NCBI RefSeq assembly: GCF_002224675.1
Contig: NZ_NMPZ01000006.1
Coordinates: 1 to 64,000 of the forward strand
Direction: 5' to 3'
From: Segatella copri
GTDB lineage: Bacteria > Bacteroidota > Bacteroidia > Bacteroidales > Bacteroidaceae
Length of the DNA stretch: 64,000 nucleotides
The position numbers were made by a program, and so were the translations under genes. Below are positions 1 to 7,734 of this stretch, one piece after another (the stretch's first letter is position 1; every line of letters begins with the position of its first letter). The notes under the pieces were generated by a model. The model did no database searches. It was not told the origin of the DNA and worked only from the letters and a program-made list of their open reading frames with translations.

Positions 1-40
1 CTCTCCATTGGGGTTCAACCTTCAATGGAGAGTTTTTTTG
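1..40 (+). terminator. Rho-independent terminator of an upstream plus-strand gene
   Basis: A perfect 10-bp stem (CTCTCCATTG at 1-10, CAATGGAGAG at 23-32) is followed directly by seven T residues. The T-run lies on the plus strand, so it ends a transcript entering from the left of the window, not manC, which is on the minus strand. Confidence 0.8.
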
Positions 41-59
41 TATATATAGATATCAATCA

Positions 60-1130
60 TTACTTCTCACTACCTGAGAAAATCTTGATTCGCTGTTCCT
101 CAGACAATTTGCAGATAAGCAACGTTCCGTCTTCCTCTGCTACAATATAGCCATCCAGGCCCTGGATAACAACCTTCTTCTCATTCATGGTATGAACGAT
201 ATTGTTCTTGGATTCCACCATCTGGATATTATCTCCAATCAGTGCATTGCCATACATATCCTTATGGCTCTGTGCCAGGAGGCTTCCCCATGTACCGAGG
301 TCACTCCATCCAAAGTCGGCAGGCATCACGAAGATTTCCTCCGCTTTCTCCATGATAGCATAGTCAACAGAGATATTCTCGCACTCAGGATAACGCAGAT
401 CAATTTCAGCCTGCTCCTTATCTGTACCATAAATACTGCGCATGCTCTCGAAAATCTTGGCAATGCTTGGCTGGTAAACACGGAAGGCATTGACGATGGT
501 TGCGGCACTCATCACGAAGATACCGGCATTCCAGAAGAAACTCTTATCTTGAATATATTGAGTAGCTGTCTCCAAATTTGGTTTTTCCCTGAACTGATCA
601 ACACGGAAGATTTCCTTGTTACGGGCTGAAGGGGTACGGAGATCAGCCTGAATATAGCCATAACCTGTCTCTGGGCGAGTAGGCTTCATTCCCAAAGTAA
701 CAATGCTGTCAGTCTCACCAGTAAACTTCAAGGCAGATGTTACCACTCTTCTGAATTCGTTGGCATTGGTAACGATATGATCAGAAGGAGATACAACAAT
801 ATTTGCATGAGGATCCTTTTCCTTGATTCGCCAACTGATATAGGCGATGCAAGGAGCTGTGTTTCTTCTGCATGGTTCCTGCAGAATATTACCCTCAGGA
901 ATCTCAGGCAACTGCTCGTGAACCAAGGCTGCATACTTTTTATTGGTTACTACCCAAACATTCTCCGGGTCACAGACACCCTCAAAACGATCGAATGTAA
1001 GCTGTAAAAGTGTACGACCTGTTCCTAAGACATCAATAAACTGCTTAGGCTTGTCCACGGTACTCATAGGCCAGAATCTACTGCCTACTCCACCTGCCAT
1101 AATTACCAAATGATTATTTTTATGAGCCAT
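60..1130 (-). CDS. manC: Mannose-1-phosphate guanylyltransferase
   Basis: The enzyme makes GDP-mannose from mannose-1-phosphate and GTP in the cytoplasm, supplying mannose and fucose donors for surface polysaccharides. The 356-residue protein opens with the nucleotidyltransferase loop GGVGSRFWP (residues 13-21), followed by KPKQF (27-31) and the metal-binding SPSDH (114-118). It ends after the transferase and a short beta-helix region, so it is the monofunctional form without a C-terminal isomerase domain. The ATG at 1130 lies about 28 bp below a clear Bacteroidetes promoter (1158-1189). The gene stands alone; xylB upstream has its own hairpin terminator. The family call is firm, but substrate identity (mannose versus another hexose-1-phosphate) rests on family similarity. 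Confidence 0.93.
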   Translation of the reverse strand: MAHKNNHLVIMAGGVGSRFWPMSTVDKPKQFIDVLGTGRTLLQLTFDRFEGVCDPENVWVVTNKKYAALVHEQLPEIPEGNILQEPCRRNTAPCIAYISWRIKEKDPHANIVVSPSDHIVTNANEFRRVVTSALKFTGETDSIVTLGMKPTRPETGYGYIQADLRTPSARNKEIFRVDQFREKPNLETATQYIQDKSFFWNAGIFVMSAATIVNAFRVYQPSIAKIFESMRSIYGTDKEQAEIDLRYPECENISVDYAIMEKAEEIFVMPADFGWSDLGTWGSLLAQSHKDMYGNALIGDNIQMVESKNNIVHTMNEKKVVIQGLDGYIVAEEDGTLLICKLSEEQRIKIFSGSEK

Positions 1131-1157
1131 ATTTATACCTTTTTATATAATATTCCG

Positions 1158-1189
1158 CAAAAGTAATAAAAATAATTGGTTTAAACAAA
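1158..1189 (-). promoter_or_regulatory. Promoter of manC (Bacteroidetes type)
   Basis: On the minus strand a TACTTTTG box (1158-1165) is preceded by TTTG (1186-1189) with a 20-bp spacer, matching the TTTG / TAnnTTTG consensus. The upstream box touches the foot of the xylB terminator hairpin. Confidence 0.7.
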
Positions 1190-1190
1190 T

Positions 1191-1217
1191 AAAGGATGGA
1201 AAATTATTCCATCCTTT
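1191..1217 (-). terminator. Hairpin downstream of xylB
   Basis: Inverted repeat AAAGGATGGAA (1191-1201) / TTCCATCCTTT (1207-1217), 11 bp with a 5-nt loop, lies 63 bp after the xylB stop. The following minus-strand sequence is only moderately T-rich, so this may be a weak terminator. Confidence 0.6.
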
Positions 1218-1280
1218 ACCATATTTTGAAAAAACTCGTGTTATTCGAGCACTTCCCGTATCCCAGTATCAATGCAAAAC

Positions 1281-2768
1281 TTAGAGCTTTCCAAGTTCAG
1301 CTTTCCAGTCAGCATAAGCCTCAAGATAAGCACTGCGATTTGCCTCATCAGGCTCAATTACCGCCAATTTCTTAAGAGATGCAAATGCCTCATCGTGATC
1401 CTTATAGATTCCGGCACCGATACCAGCTCCCTTGGCAGCACCAGCACTACCATCGGTCTCGTAAAGTTCAATGGTTGCACCACTCACACCTGCCAGGGTA
1501 TCACGGAACAGAGGACTGAGGAACATATTTGCCTTTCCTGCATGAACCTTCTTGATATCCATACCCATCTGCTGCATAATCTCCATACCATAGCAGAAAC
1601 TGAACACGATACCTTCCTGTGCAGCTCTTACGATATGGGCACGATTATGCTTGGTAAAGCTCAAGCCACGGATAGAACAGCCCACTTCACGATTTTCCAA
1701 TACGCGCTCTGCTCCATTGCCGAAAGGAATAATCTTCACGCCGTCGCTGCCAATAGGCACACCGGCTGCCATATCGTTCATATCTGCATAGCTTACATCT
1801 GGCGTGATGTTACGATGTACCCAAGCATTCAGAATACCTGTGCCATTTATACAAAGCAACACTCCCAGACGGTCGAGTTCCGTTGTATAGTTAACATGTG
1901 CGAAGGTATTGACACGACTCTTTGGATCGTAATTGACATCACCGAGCACACCATAGACTACTCCGGAAGTTCCTGCGGTGCTGGCAATCTCACCAGGATT
2001 GAACACATTCAGGCTGACAGCATTATTAGGCTGGTCACCTGCACGATAAGAGATAGGAGTTCCCTCCTTCAGACCAAGTTCCTCAGCGGCAGCCTTGCAG
2101 ACTACGCTCTGAACAGAGAAGGTAGGAACAATATCTGCGAGCATACTCTCATCGAATCCGAAATAATCAAGCAGGAACTTGGCTGGTTTCTTTGCCTTGA
2201 AGTCCCACATCATACCTTCAGAAAGTCCGCTGATAGTAGTCTGTGCCTCACCGGATAGTTTCATCGCCAGATAATCACCAGGGAGCATAATCTTATCTAT
2301 CTTATCGAAAAGCTCAGGCTCGTTCTCCTTGACCCACGCCAGTTTGGAAGCGGTAAAGTTACCTGGAGAATTGAGCAGATTACGCAAGCAGAGATCCTCA
2401 CCTAAATCATGGAACGCTTTCTCGCCGTAAGGAACTGCACGGGAATCGCACCAGATGATAGATGGACGCAGAACCTGCTGGTTCTTATCCACACAAACCA
2501 GACCATGCATCTGATAGGAAATACCGATAGCAAGAATATCCTCACCTTTGGCACCACACTCCACCATAATCTTCTTGAGAGCCAACTTGGCATTGTCCCA
2601 CCACATTTGCGGATCCTGTTCAGCCCATCCTGCCTTTACTGCCATGATAGGTGCTTCATGATCAGGATAGAATGCAGAAGCAACAATCTCACCACTATCT
2701 ACATCTGTAAGAGATGCCTTTACAGAACTTGAACCCACATCAAAACCTAATAAATATCTTCTAGCCAT
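1281..2768 (-). CDS. xylB: Xylulokinase (FGGY family carbohydrate kinase)
   Basis: This kinase phosphorylates D-xylulose to xylulose-5-phosphate, feeding pentose into the pentose phosphate pathway. The 495-residue length is typical. The N-terminal ATPase-fold segment FDVGSSSVKASL (9-20) and the AGWAEQDPQMWW segment (46-57) are characteristic of xylulokinases. The catalytic aspartate is probably D245 in YRAGDQPNN, and the phosphate-binding AGTSG loop follows. No xylose isomerase or transporter is adjacent, so other FGGY substrates cannot be excluded. The upstream gap (2769-3239) holds 22-bp-period repeats, and I could not find a convincing promoter there. Confidence 0.88.
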   Translation of the reverse strand: MARRYLLGFDVGSSSVKASLTDVDSGEIVASAFYPDHEAPIMAVKAGWAEQDPQMWWDNAKLALKKIMVECGAKGEDILAIGISYQMHGLVCVDKNQQVLRPSIIWCDSRAVPYGEKAFHDLGEDLCLRNLLNSPGNFTASKLAWVKENEPELFDKIDKIMLPGDYLAMKLSGEAQTTISGLSEGMMWDFKAKKPAKFLLDYFGFDESMLADIVPTFSVQSVVCKAAAEELGLKEGTPISYRAGDQPNNAVSLNVFNPGEIASTAGTSGVVYGVLGDVNYDPKSRVNTFAHVNYTTELDRLGVLLCINGTGILNAWVHRNITPDVSYADMNDMAAGVPIGSDGVKIIPFGNGAERVLENREVGCSIRGLSFTKHNRAHIVRAAQEGIVFSFCYGMEIMQQMGMDIKKVHAGKANMFLSPLFRDTLAGVSGATIELYETDGSAGAAKGAGIGAGIYKDHDEAFASLKKLAVIEPDEANRSAYLEAYADWKAELGKL

Positions 2769-2940
2769 TTGTCCGTTATTTAAAATTGTTTGTTATTACT
2801 AAACCTAAAGTATAGAAATGCATTTGATAGAAATGCTCATTCCATATTTCATTATACAATTATAATACGAACAAACTGACAGATTCCCCCATCAGGATAA
2901 CGAAAAAAATCAAGTTGGTGCCCAACAGGTGTATTTCACT

Positions 2941-3006
2941 CGCACATCAGCTGTTGTGCAAGCGCATATCAGCTGTTATGCAAGCGCACAACAGCTGTTG
3001 TGCGCT
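2941..3006. repeat. Three tandem 22-bp palindromic units
   Basis: Units at 2941-2962, 2963-2984 and 2985-3006 share CGCA-tATCAGCTGTT-TGCAAG-like sequence. Each unit is centred on CAGCTG and nearly self-complementary. The third, with its flanking G (2984-3005), is a perfect 22-bp palindrome. The array sits about 170 bp upstream of the xylB start. Confidence 0.85.
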
Positions 3007-3052
3007 TTGAAAAGACTATGACTCCGGAAACAAGAATTAATCTTTCAGACAA

Positions 3053-3206
3053 CTTCCATTGCTTCTTCGGACAACTTCTATTGCTCCTTTCGATGACTTA
3101 CGTTGCTTCTAACAACAACGCAACTAGCTTCGTTAGACAACGTAACTAACTTCATTAGACAACGTAACTAACTTCATTAGACAACGTAACTAACTTAGTT
3201 AGATAA
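3053..3206. repeat. Seven degenerate 22-bp tandem units
   Basis: Seven consecutive 22-bp units run from 3053 to 3206. The left units are divergent (CTTCCATTGCTTC type), while the two at 3141-3184 are identical (CGTAACTAACTTCATTAG, then ACAA). A partial unit follows to about 3226. The period equals that of the array at 2941, although the sequence is unrelated. The rest of the 470-bp gap 2769-3239 shows nothing else I can name. Confidence 0.85.
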
Positions 3207-3239
3207 CGTAACTTAGTTAGATAACTTACCAGACTTCTA

Positions 3240-3584
3240 TCAATTACCAAAGAGATCAAGTTCCTGCGATTGCTTGCTGTTCTCGCAGTCATCCTCCTCT
3301 TTCTGTATAGAGGCAGAAGAGAAATCAAGCATCAGCTGCTGCATAGCCGAACTCTTATAGTTGATACGATAAACTCCATATCCCTTGCCTTTCTCTATGA
3401 TAGAACTTGGATTCTTGGAATTCTTAATAAGATACTGAGAAACAAAACCATACACATATTTATAATCTAGAGGGGTAAAAATCGAGTTACAAGAATTATA
3501 AACATGACGGACAATCTTCTCCAACTTGAGACCTTGACTGCCGGCTTGTACCAAAACGTTGAATATTTCTTGTTCTAAATTCAT
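3240..3584 (-). CDS. Small winged-helix-like hypothetical protein
   Basis: This 114-residue protein is one I do not recognise by name. Residues 1-30 (EQEIFNVLVQAG, then LKLEKIVRHVYNS) look like the first helices of a winged-helix fold. A middle segment, VYGFVSQYLIKNSKN, and a short strand, GKGYGVYRINY, would fit the recognition helix and wing. The C-terminal 40 residues are acidic and polar and probably disordered. It could be a DNA-binding or protein-interaction module. It has no obvious operon partner: the next minus-strand gene upstream ends 157 bp away behind a terminator. Confidence 0.65.
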   Translation of the reverse strand: MNLEQEIFNVLVQAGSQGLKLEKIVRHVYNSCNSIFTPLDYKYVYGFVSQYLIKNSKNPSSIIEKGKGYGVYRINYKSSAMQQLMLDFSSASIQKEEDDCENSKQSQELDLFGN

Positions 3585-3677
3585 ATAAATTATGCTAGAT
3601 GGTTATGGTGAAAAGAAATTTGAATAAAGACAGAGAAGAGTGAATCGAAAGAAGAGTAAACAGGAAGAAAAGTGAAT

Positions 3678-3724
3678 AAAAAACAGAAAAGCCGCAGTTT
3701 CTTCCACTAAGTTAAGAAACTGCG
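3678..3724 (-). terminator. Terminator of the H1-tailed winged-helix gene
   Basis: Perfect 11-bp stem CGCAGTTTCTT (3693-3703) / AAGAAACTGCG (3714-3724). On the minus strand it is followed by a T-rich stretch (3678-3690), 18 bp after the stop of the gene at 3742. Confidence 0.75.
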
Positions 3725-3741
3725 ACTCTTAAGGTTCTTAT

Positions 3742-4056
3742 TTAAGCGAGAGCTACCTTGTTGTCCTCTTCCTTAATCTTACCCTCTTTGAAGAGCCATC
3801 CAATACCAAGGATAGCATCCTCAACACTAATCTTTGCCTGCTTAGCAACCTCCTCCAAAGAGAGAGACTGTTCTGCTGCTGCCAATGCTTGGTAAACATC
3901 ACCAGCACGGAAACCTGCGTTCTCAGCAGTCAAATAGATAACTTCCTTCTTAGCTGTAGAAGTCTTCTTTGTAGCTGTAGCAGTCTTTGCTGCTGTAGCC
4001 TTCTTAGTAGCTGTCTTCTTGGCAGCTGTCTTAGTTGTTGCTTTCTTTTCTACCAT
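3742..4056 (-). CDS. Winged-helix protein with lysine/alanine-rich H1-like N-tail
   Basis: The 104-residue protein has two parts. Residues 1-38 are almost entirely K, A and T in AAKKTATKK-like repeats, a basic disordered tail like those of bacterial histone H1-like proteins. Residues 39-104 (from VIYLTAENAGFRAGDVYQAL to the end) match the small winged-helix domain family DUF2582/PF10771. Family knowledge supports nucleic-acid binding; by inference it may be an abundant nucleoid- or RNA-associated protein. A possible TAATTTTG box (complement at 4122-4129) lies 66 bp upstream, and a strong terminator follows, so it is monocistronic. The repetitive tail is in frame, and no internal start is better supported. 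Confidence 0.8.
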   Translation of the reverse strand: MVEKKATTKTAAKKTATKKATAAKTATATKKTSTAKKEVIYLTAENAGFRAGDVYQALAAAEQSLSLEEVAKQAKISVEDAILGIGWLFKEGKIKEEDNKVALA

Positions 4057-4186
4057 GTCTTTAGTAATAATTTGTTTTGAGAAATGTTTGTTTCTTAAGC
4101 ATTTCCTTAATTATTCTGATGCAAAATTAAAAAAAATAATTTAAATTTTAGCATTTTAAAGCAGAAAAGTGCTTGTACACAAGAAG

Positions 4187-4230
4187 TTGCACCGCATTTC
4201 TTGACTTACATCAAGATAAATGCAGTGCAA
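4187..4230 (-). terminator. Long hairpin after aspS
   Basis: TTGCAC (4187-4192) pairs with GTGCAA (4225-4230), and the stem continues inward (GCATTT / AAATGC, then CTTG / CAAG) with a few mismatches. It starts 8 bp past the aspS stop. There is no U-tract, so it may stabilise or process the 3' end rather than terminate by itself. Confidence 0.5.
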
Positions 4231-4237
4231 TTTATAA

Positions 4238-5995
4238 TTAATCTTTCAAATCAAGCTTAATCTCCAGCTCATCAAGCTGCTTTGGGTCCAGCTCTGAAGG
4301 AGCATCAAGCATCACGTCGCGACCTGAATTGTTCTTTGGGAATGCGATGCAGTCGCGGATACTGTCGAGACCAGCCAAAATGCTCACGAAGCGATCAAGA
4401 CCGAAAGCAAGACCTGCGTGAGGTGGTGCTCCATACTTGAAGGCGTTCATCAGGAAGCCAAACTGAGCCTCAGCACGCTCTGGCGTGAAACCGAGAACCT
4501 CGAACATCTTCTCCTGCAACTGAGTATCGTGGATACGGAGAGAACCTCCACCCACTTCGATACCATTGCAGACGAAGTCGTATGCCTTGGCACGAACCTG
4601 CTCTGGATGTTCATCGAGCAATGGGATATCATCAGGATTTGGCATGGTGAATGGGTGGTGTGTTGCCATCAGGCGCTGCTCCTCATCACTCCACTCGAAG
4701 AGAGGGAAGTCAATAATCCAAAGACACTTGAACACGTTCTTGTCACGCAAGCCCAGACGATCACCCATCTCAAGGCGGAGTGAGCAAAGCTGGATACGAG
4801 TCTTATTGGCATTGTCGCCGCTCAGAATCAAAACGAGGTCGCCATCGTTAGCACCCATTACAGTCTTGATTTCTGCAAGTTCCTCTGGAGAGTAGAACTT
4901 ATCGATGCTACTCTTCACTGTGCCATCTGCATTATACTTGATATATACCAAGCCCTTGGCACCTACCTGTGGACGCTTTACAAAGTCGGTCAACTCGTTC
5001 AACTGCTTGCGGCTATAGTCAGCACAACCAGGAACACAGATACCACCAATATACTTAGCCTCATCGAATACAGAGAAGTTACCCTTGCCTGTGAAAGCAT
5101 CCTTCAACTCTACAAACTCCATGCCGAAGCGAAGGTCTGGCTTATCGCTACCGAAACGGCGCATAGCCTCATGCCATGTCATCTGCTCCAGCTTAGGAAG
5201 CTCTACACCACGAATCTCCTTGAAGAGATGGCGAGCCATTTCCTCGAAAAGATTGATAACATCGTCCTGATCTACGAAGCTCATCTCGCAGTCAATCTGA
5301 GTAAACTCAGGCTGACGGTCTGCACGAAGGTCCTCATCACGGAAGCACTTGGCAATCTGGAAGTAGCGGTCGAAACCTGCTACCATCAGGAGCTGCTTCA
5401 AAGTCTGAGGGCTCTGTGGAAGAGCATAGAACTGACCAGGATTCATACGAGAAGGAACAACGAAGTCGCGAGCACCTTCTGGTGTACTACCGATGAGGAT
5501 AGGAGTTTCAACCTCCATGAAATTCTGTGAATCGAGGAAGTTACGAATCAAGATACACATACGATGACGCAACTCCAAATTCTTGCGAACCGCAGGACGG
5601 CGCAAATCGAGATAGCGATACTTCATGCGAATATCATCACCGCCATCAGTATTATCTTCGATAGTGAAAGGAGGTGTCTGACTCTGAGAGAGCACATTCA
5701 GCTCCTTTACCAGGATTTCAATATCACCAGTATCCATTTTAGGATTCTTGCTCTGTCGCTCACTAACTGTACCCTTGACCTGGATGCAATATTCACGACC
5801 CAGCTTATTGGCAGCATCACACAAGGCCTTATCATCTGCCTCGTTGAAAACCAACTGTGTGATACCATAACGGTCGCGCAAGTCAACGAATGTCATACCA
5901 CCCATCTTTCTTGAGCGCTGTACCCATCCGGCAAGTGTAACTTCCTTGCCAGCATCAGAGAGACGAAGCTCTCCACAAGTTTGTGTTCTGTACAT
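4238..5995 (-). CDS. aspS: Aspartate--tRNA ligase
   Basis: AspS charges tRNA-Asp with aspartate in the cytoplasm. The 585-residue bacterial-type class II synthetase begins with the OB-fold anticodon domain ([19 protein letters not shown], about 22-40). The class II core has [15 protein letters not shown] and the aspartate-binding [14 protein letters not shown] and [18 protein letters not shown] segments. The bacterial GAD insertion follows, and motif 3 is GLAFGLDR near the C-terminus. Asp versus Asx specificity cannot be judged here. The gene has its own promoter (6031-6038) 35 bp upstream and a hairpin downstream. Confidence 0.96.
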   Translation of the reverse strand: MYRTQTCGELRLSDAGKEVTLAGWVQRSRKMGGMTFVDLRDRYGITQLVFNEADDKALCDAANKLGREYCIQVKGTVSERQSKNPKMDTGDIEILVKELNVLSQSQTPPFTIEDNTDGGDDIRMKYRYLDLRRPAVRKNLELRHRMCILIRNFLDSQNFMEVETPILIGSTPEGARDFVVPSRMNPGQFYALPQSPQTLKQLLMVAGFDRYFQIAKCFRDEDLRADRQPEFTQIDCEMSFVDQDDVINLFEEMARHLFKEIRGVELPKLEQMTWHEAMRRFGSDKPDLRFGMEFVELKDAFTGKGNFSVFDEAKYIGGICVPGCADYSRKQLNELTDFVKRPQVGAKGLVYIKYNADGTVKSSIDKFYSPEELAEIKTVMGANDGDLVLILSGDNANKTRIQLCSLRLEMGDRLGLRDKNVFKCLWIIDFPLFEWSDEEQRLMATHHPFTMPNPDDIPLLDEHPEQVRAKAYDFVCNGIEVGGGSLRIHDTQLQEKMFEVLGFTPERAEAQFGFLMNAFKYGAPPHAGLAFGLDRFVSILAGLDSIRDCIAFPKNNSGRDVMLDAPSELDPKQLDELEIKLDLKD

Positions 5996-6030
5996 ACCTT
6001 ATTATATTATATATTTTTGTTTCTGATGTG

Positions 6031-6061
6031 CAAAGTTACTATAATTTGGGGAAACAACAAA
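6031..6061 (-). promoter_or_regulatory. Promoter of aspS
   Basis: The minus-strand -7 box TAACTTTG (6031-6038) is a full TAnnTTTG match. An imperfect TTG-type -33 box lies at about 6056-6061. Confidence 0.6.
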
Positions 6062-6111
6062 ATAAAATCGCAAAAATGTTACTATAAATAACACCTTTGC
6101 GACTTTATACA

Positions 6112-6615
6112 TTATCTTTTCACATGCTTAGGGTGATTTTGGTGCCACTGTCTGGCTCTCTTAAACGCCTGACGATGGAACTTTTCTTCTGCCTTGATGA
6201 TCTTAAGCACCTTGCTGGCAGGCAGGATATACATAAACCGATTATGATATTCCTGCTGCAACTGCTTCATCTCGATATCCAACTCATCCTGGCGGCGGAT
6301 AGCCTCAGCACAACCATTCTCGTCTGCCGGATTGACGAAATGATACCTACGCATCTCATCAAAACAAGAACGCATCTTCTTCATCATCTGGCGGTAAACC
6401 GGGAAGAACTTACTTGCTTCCTGCGGAGTGAGACTCGCATGGATTGTAATATACTGCTCCAATTCTGCCTCAAAACGCTTCGGGTCAAATGGCGGACGCT
6501 GACCTTGAGAATTCTCGGCATGACAGGTCAGCCCCATCATGGTCATCACAAGAACTGACATAATAATCAGGATTAGATGTCTTGTTCTATGCATGCTATT
6601 ATTATCTTCTTTCAT
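6112..6615 (-). CDS. Periplasmic protein downstream of ECF sigma/anti-sigma pair (Spy/CpxP-like)
   Basis: This 167-residue protein starts with a hydrophobic segment (LILIIMSVLVMTMMGLTCHA, about 14-33) that looks like a signal peptide; an internal ATG at 6594 is an alternative start. The mature part is helical, rich in R, E, Q and M, with LTPQEASKFFPVYRQMMKKM resembling the LTxxQ-type region of Spy/CpxP periplasmic chaperones. Bacteroidetes commonly encode such a protein after an ECF sigma and an anti-sigma. The likely role, by inference, is sensing or buffering envelope stress. It is the third gene of the operon, 28 bp after the anti-sigma-like gene. Confidence 0.7.
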   Translation of the reverse strand: MKEDNNSMHRTRHLILIIMSVLVMTMMGLTCHAENSQGQRPPFDPKRFEAELEQYITIHASLTPQEASKFFPVYRQMMKKMRSCFDEMRRYHFVNPADENGCAEAIRRQDELDIEMKQLQQEYHNRFMYILPASKVLKIIKAEEKFHRQAFKRARQWHQNHPKHVKR

Positions 6616-6643
6616 CTATAAGTCTTTTTTAATCTATTCTACA

Positions 6644-7075
6644 TCAATTCTCCGCAACAAGTTGAGCATAGAAATCCTGACTATCCATCATCGTATAATC
6701 AGCCATCTGCTCAAAGGCAGCATCATCCCCGTCTGTGACGTGTGAACTCTCAATGGCTGGAGTTTCGTTATGCGCCAAAGCATGATGCTTCTTCTCTGAC
6801 TGTTGAAGCTGGTAAAGCACACCACCACCCAACATAGCAGTCACGGCTAAGACGGCAGCAATCTTTCTGAGAGGCAAACGTCTCCACAGGCTTAAATGCA
6901 CGAACTTAGCCTTATTCTCCTGAAGTTCCCTATCAGTCTCTTCAAGAGTATCAATTTCCTGCACAGGAATCTTTGCCATCATCTGTTCTGCAAAGTTATC
7001 GAAATAACCTTCAGGAACCTTGAAATGGTTTTCCTTGCCGAAAATATCATTTATTTTTTTCTCTTCGTTCATCAT
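6644..7075 (-). CDS. Putative membrane-bound anti-sigma factor
   Basis: A 143-residue single-pass protein. The cytoplasmic N-terminus (1-68) has FKVPEGYFDNFAEQMMAKIP, a motif common in Bacteroidetes proteins encoded beside ECF sigma factors. It is followed by a transmembrane helix (about 72-91, KIAAVLAVTAMLGGGVLYQL) and an acidic periplasmic tail. It lacks the Cys/His residues of a zinc-binding anti-sigma domain. Position (54 bp after the sigma gene) and topology support an anti-sigma role; sequence similarity alone would not. Confidence 0.7.
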   Translation of the reverse strand: MMNEEKKINDIFGKENHFKVPEGYFDNFAEQMMAKIPVQEIDTLEETDRELQENKAKFVHLSLWRRLPLRKIAAVLAVTAMLGGGVLYQLQQSEKKHHALAHNETPAIESSHVTDGDDAAFEQMADYTMMDSQDFYAQLVAEN

Positions 7076-7129
7076 ATTGCAATATCCTTTCTTCTTTTAT
7101 TTGAATAGACGATTTACATCTCATAAGGT

Positions 7130-7675
7130 TTAATCAAACAGATGCAAATATTCTGTTATTTTTTTCACTGCTAGATGATAAGAAGCTTTCAGTGCACCTT
7201 CACTGGTATTAAGAATCTGACTCATCTCAGAATACTTCATTTCCTCAAAATATTTAAGATTAAAAACCGTCCTCTGCACTTCAGGCAATCTTGCCACCGC
7301 TTCCTGTAACCTGGCCTGCACTTCATTACCATCAAAATATTCGTCGCTCATCAACCTGGATGCCACGGAAACATCTTCATCAGCACTTACTCTATCTGAC
7401 AGTTTCTGTTTTCTCAGGAAATCGAGTGATTCATTGATGGCAATACGATAAAGCCAGGTAGAAAGCGAAGACTTTCCCTGAAAATTCTGCAGATTACTCC
7501 ATACCTTGATGAATACATTCTGAAGAACATCATTAGCATCTTCATGACTGAGCACGATACGACGCACCTTCCAGTATAGTTTTTCACTATACTGCTTAAC
7601 CAGCACTGCGAATCCTTCTCGCCGGGTGCGTGGTTCCCGAAGCATCTCTACCAGTTCAGAATCACTGAGTATCAT
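7130..7675 (-). CDS. ECF-family RNA polymerase sigma factor
   Basis: The 181-residue protein directs RNA polymerase to a regulon I cannot determine here. Sigma region 2 covers about 20-95 (DANDVLQNVFIKVWSNLQNF and STWLYRIAINESLDFLRKQ). Region 4 is at about 125-178 (LPEVQRTVFNLKYFEEMKYSEMSQILNTSEGALKASYHLA), with the expected helix-turn-helix. The order sigma, membrane protein, periplasmic protein makes an envelope-response operon likely. No TAnnTTTG box is visible in the 59 bp upstream, so it may use its own sigma-specific promoter or read-through from the transpeptidase gene. Confidence 0.92.
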   Translation of the reverse strand: MILSDSELVEMLREPRTRREGFAVLVKQYSEKLYWKVRRIVLSHEDANDVLQNVFIKVWSNLQNFQGKSSLSTWLYRIAINESLDFLRKQKLSDRVSADEDVSVASRLMSDEYFDGNEVQARLQEAVARLPEVQRTVFNLKYFEEMKYSEMSQILNTSEGALKASYHLAVKKITEYLHLFD

Positions 7676-7734
7676 GAAGTTTTCCTATTTAATAATACTA
7701 ATTCTTTAATTCTTATTACTTGCCTACTTTCCGG

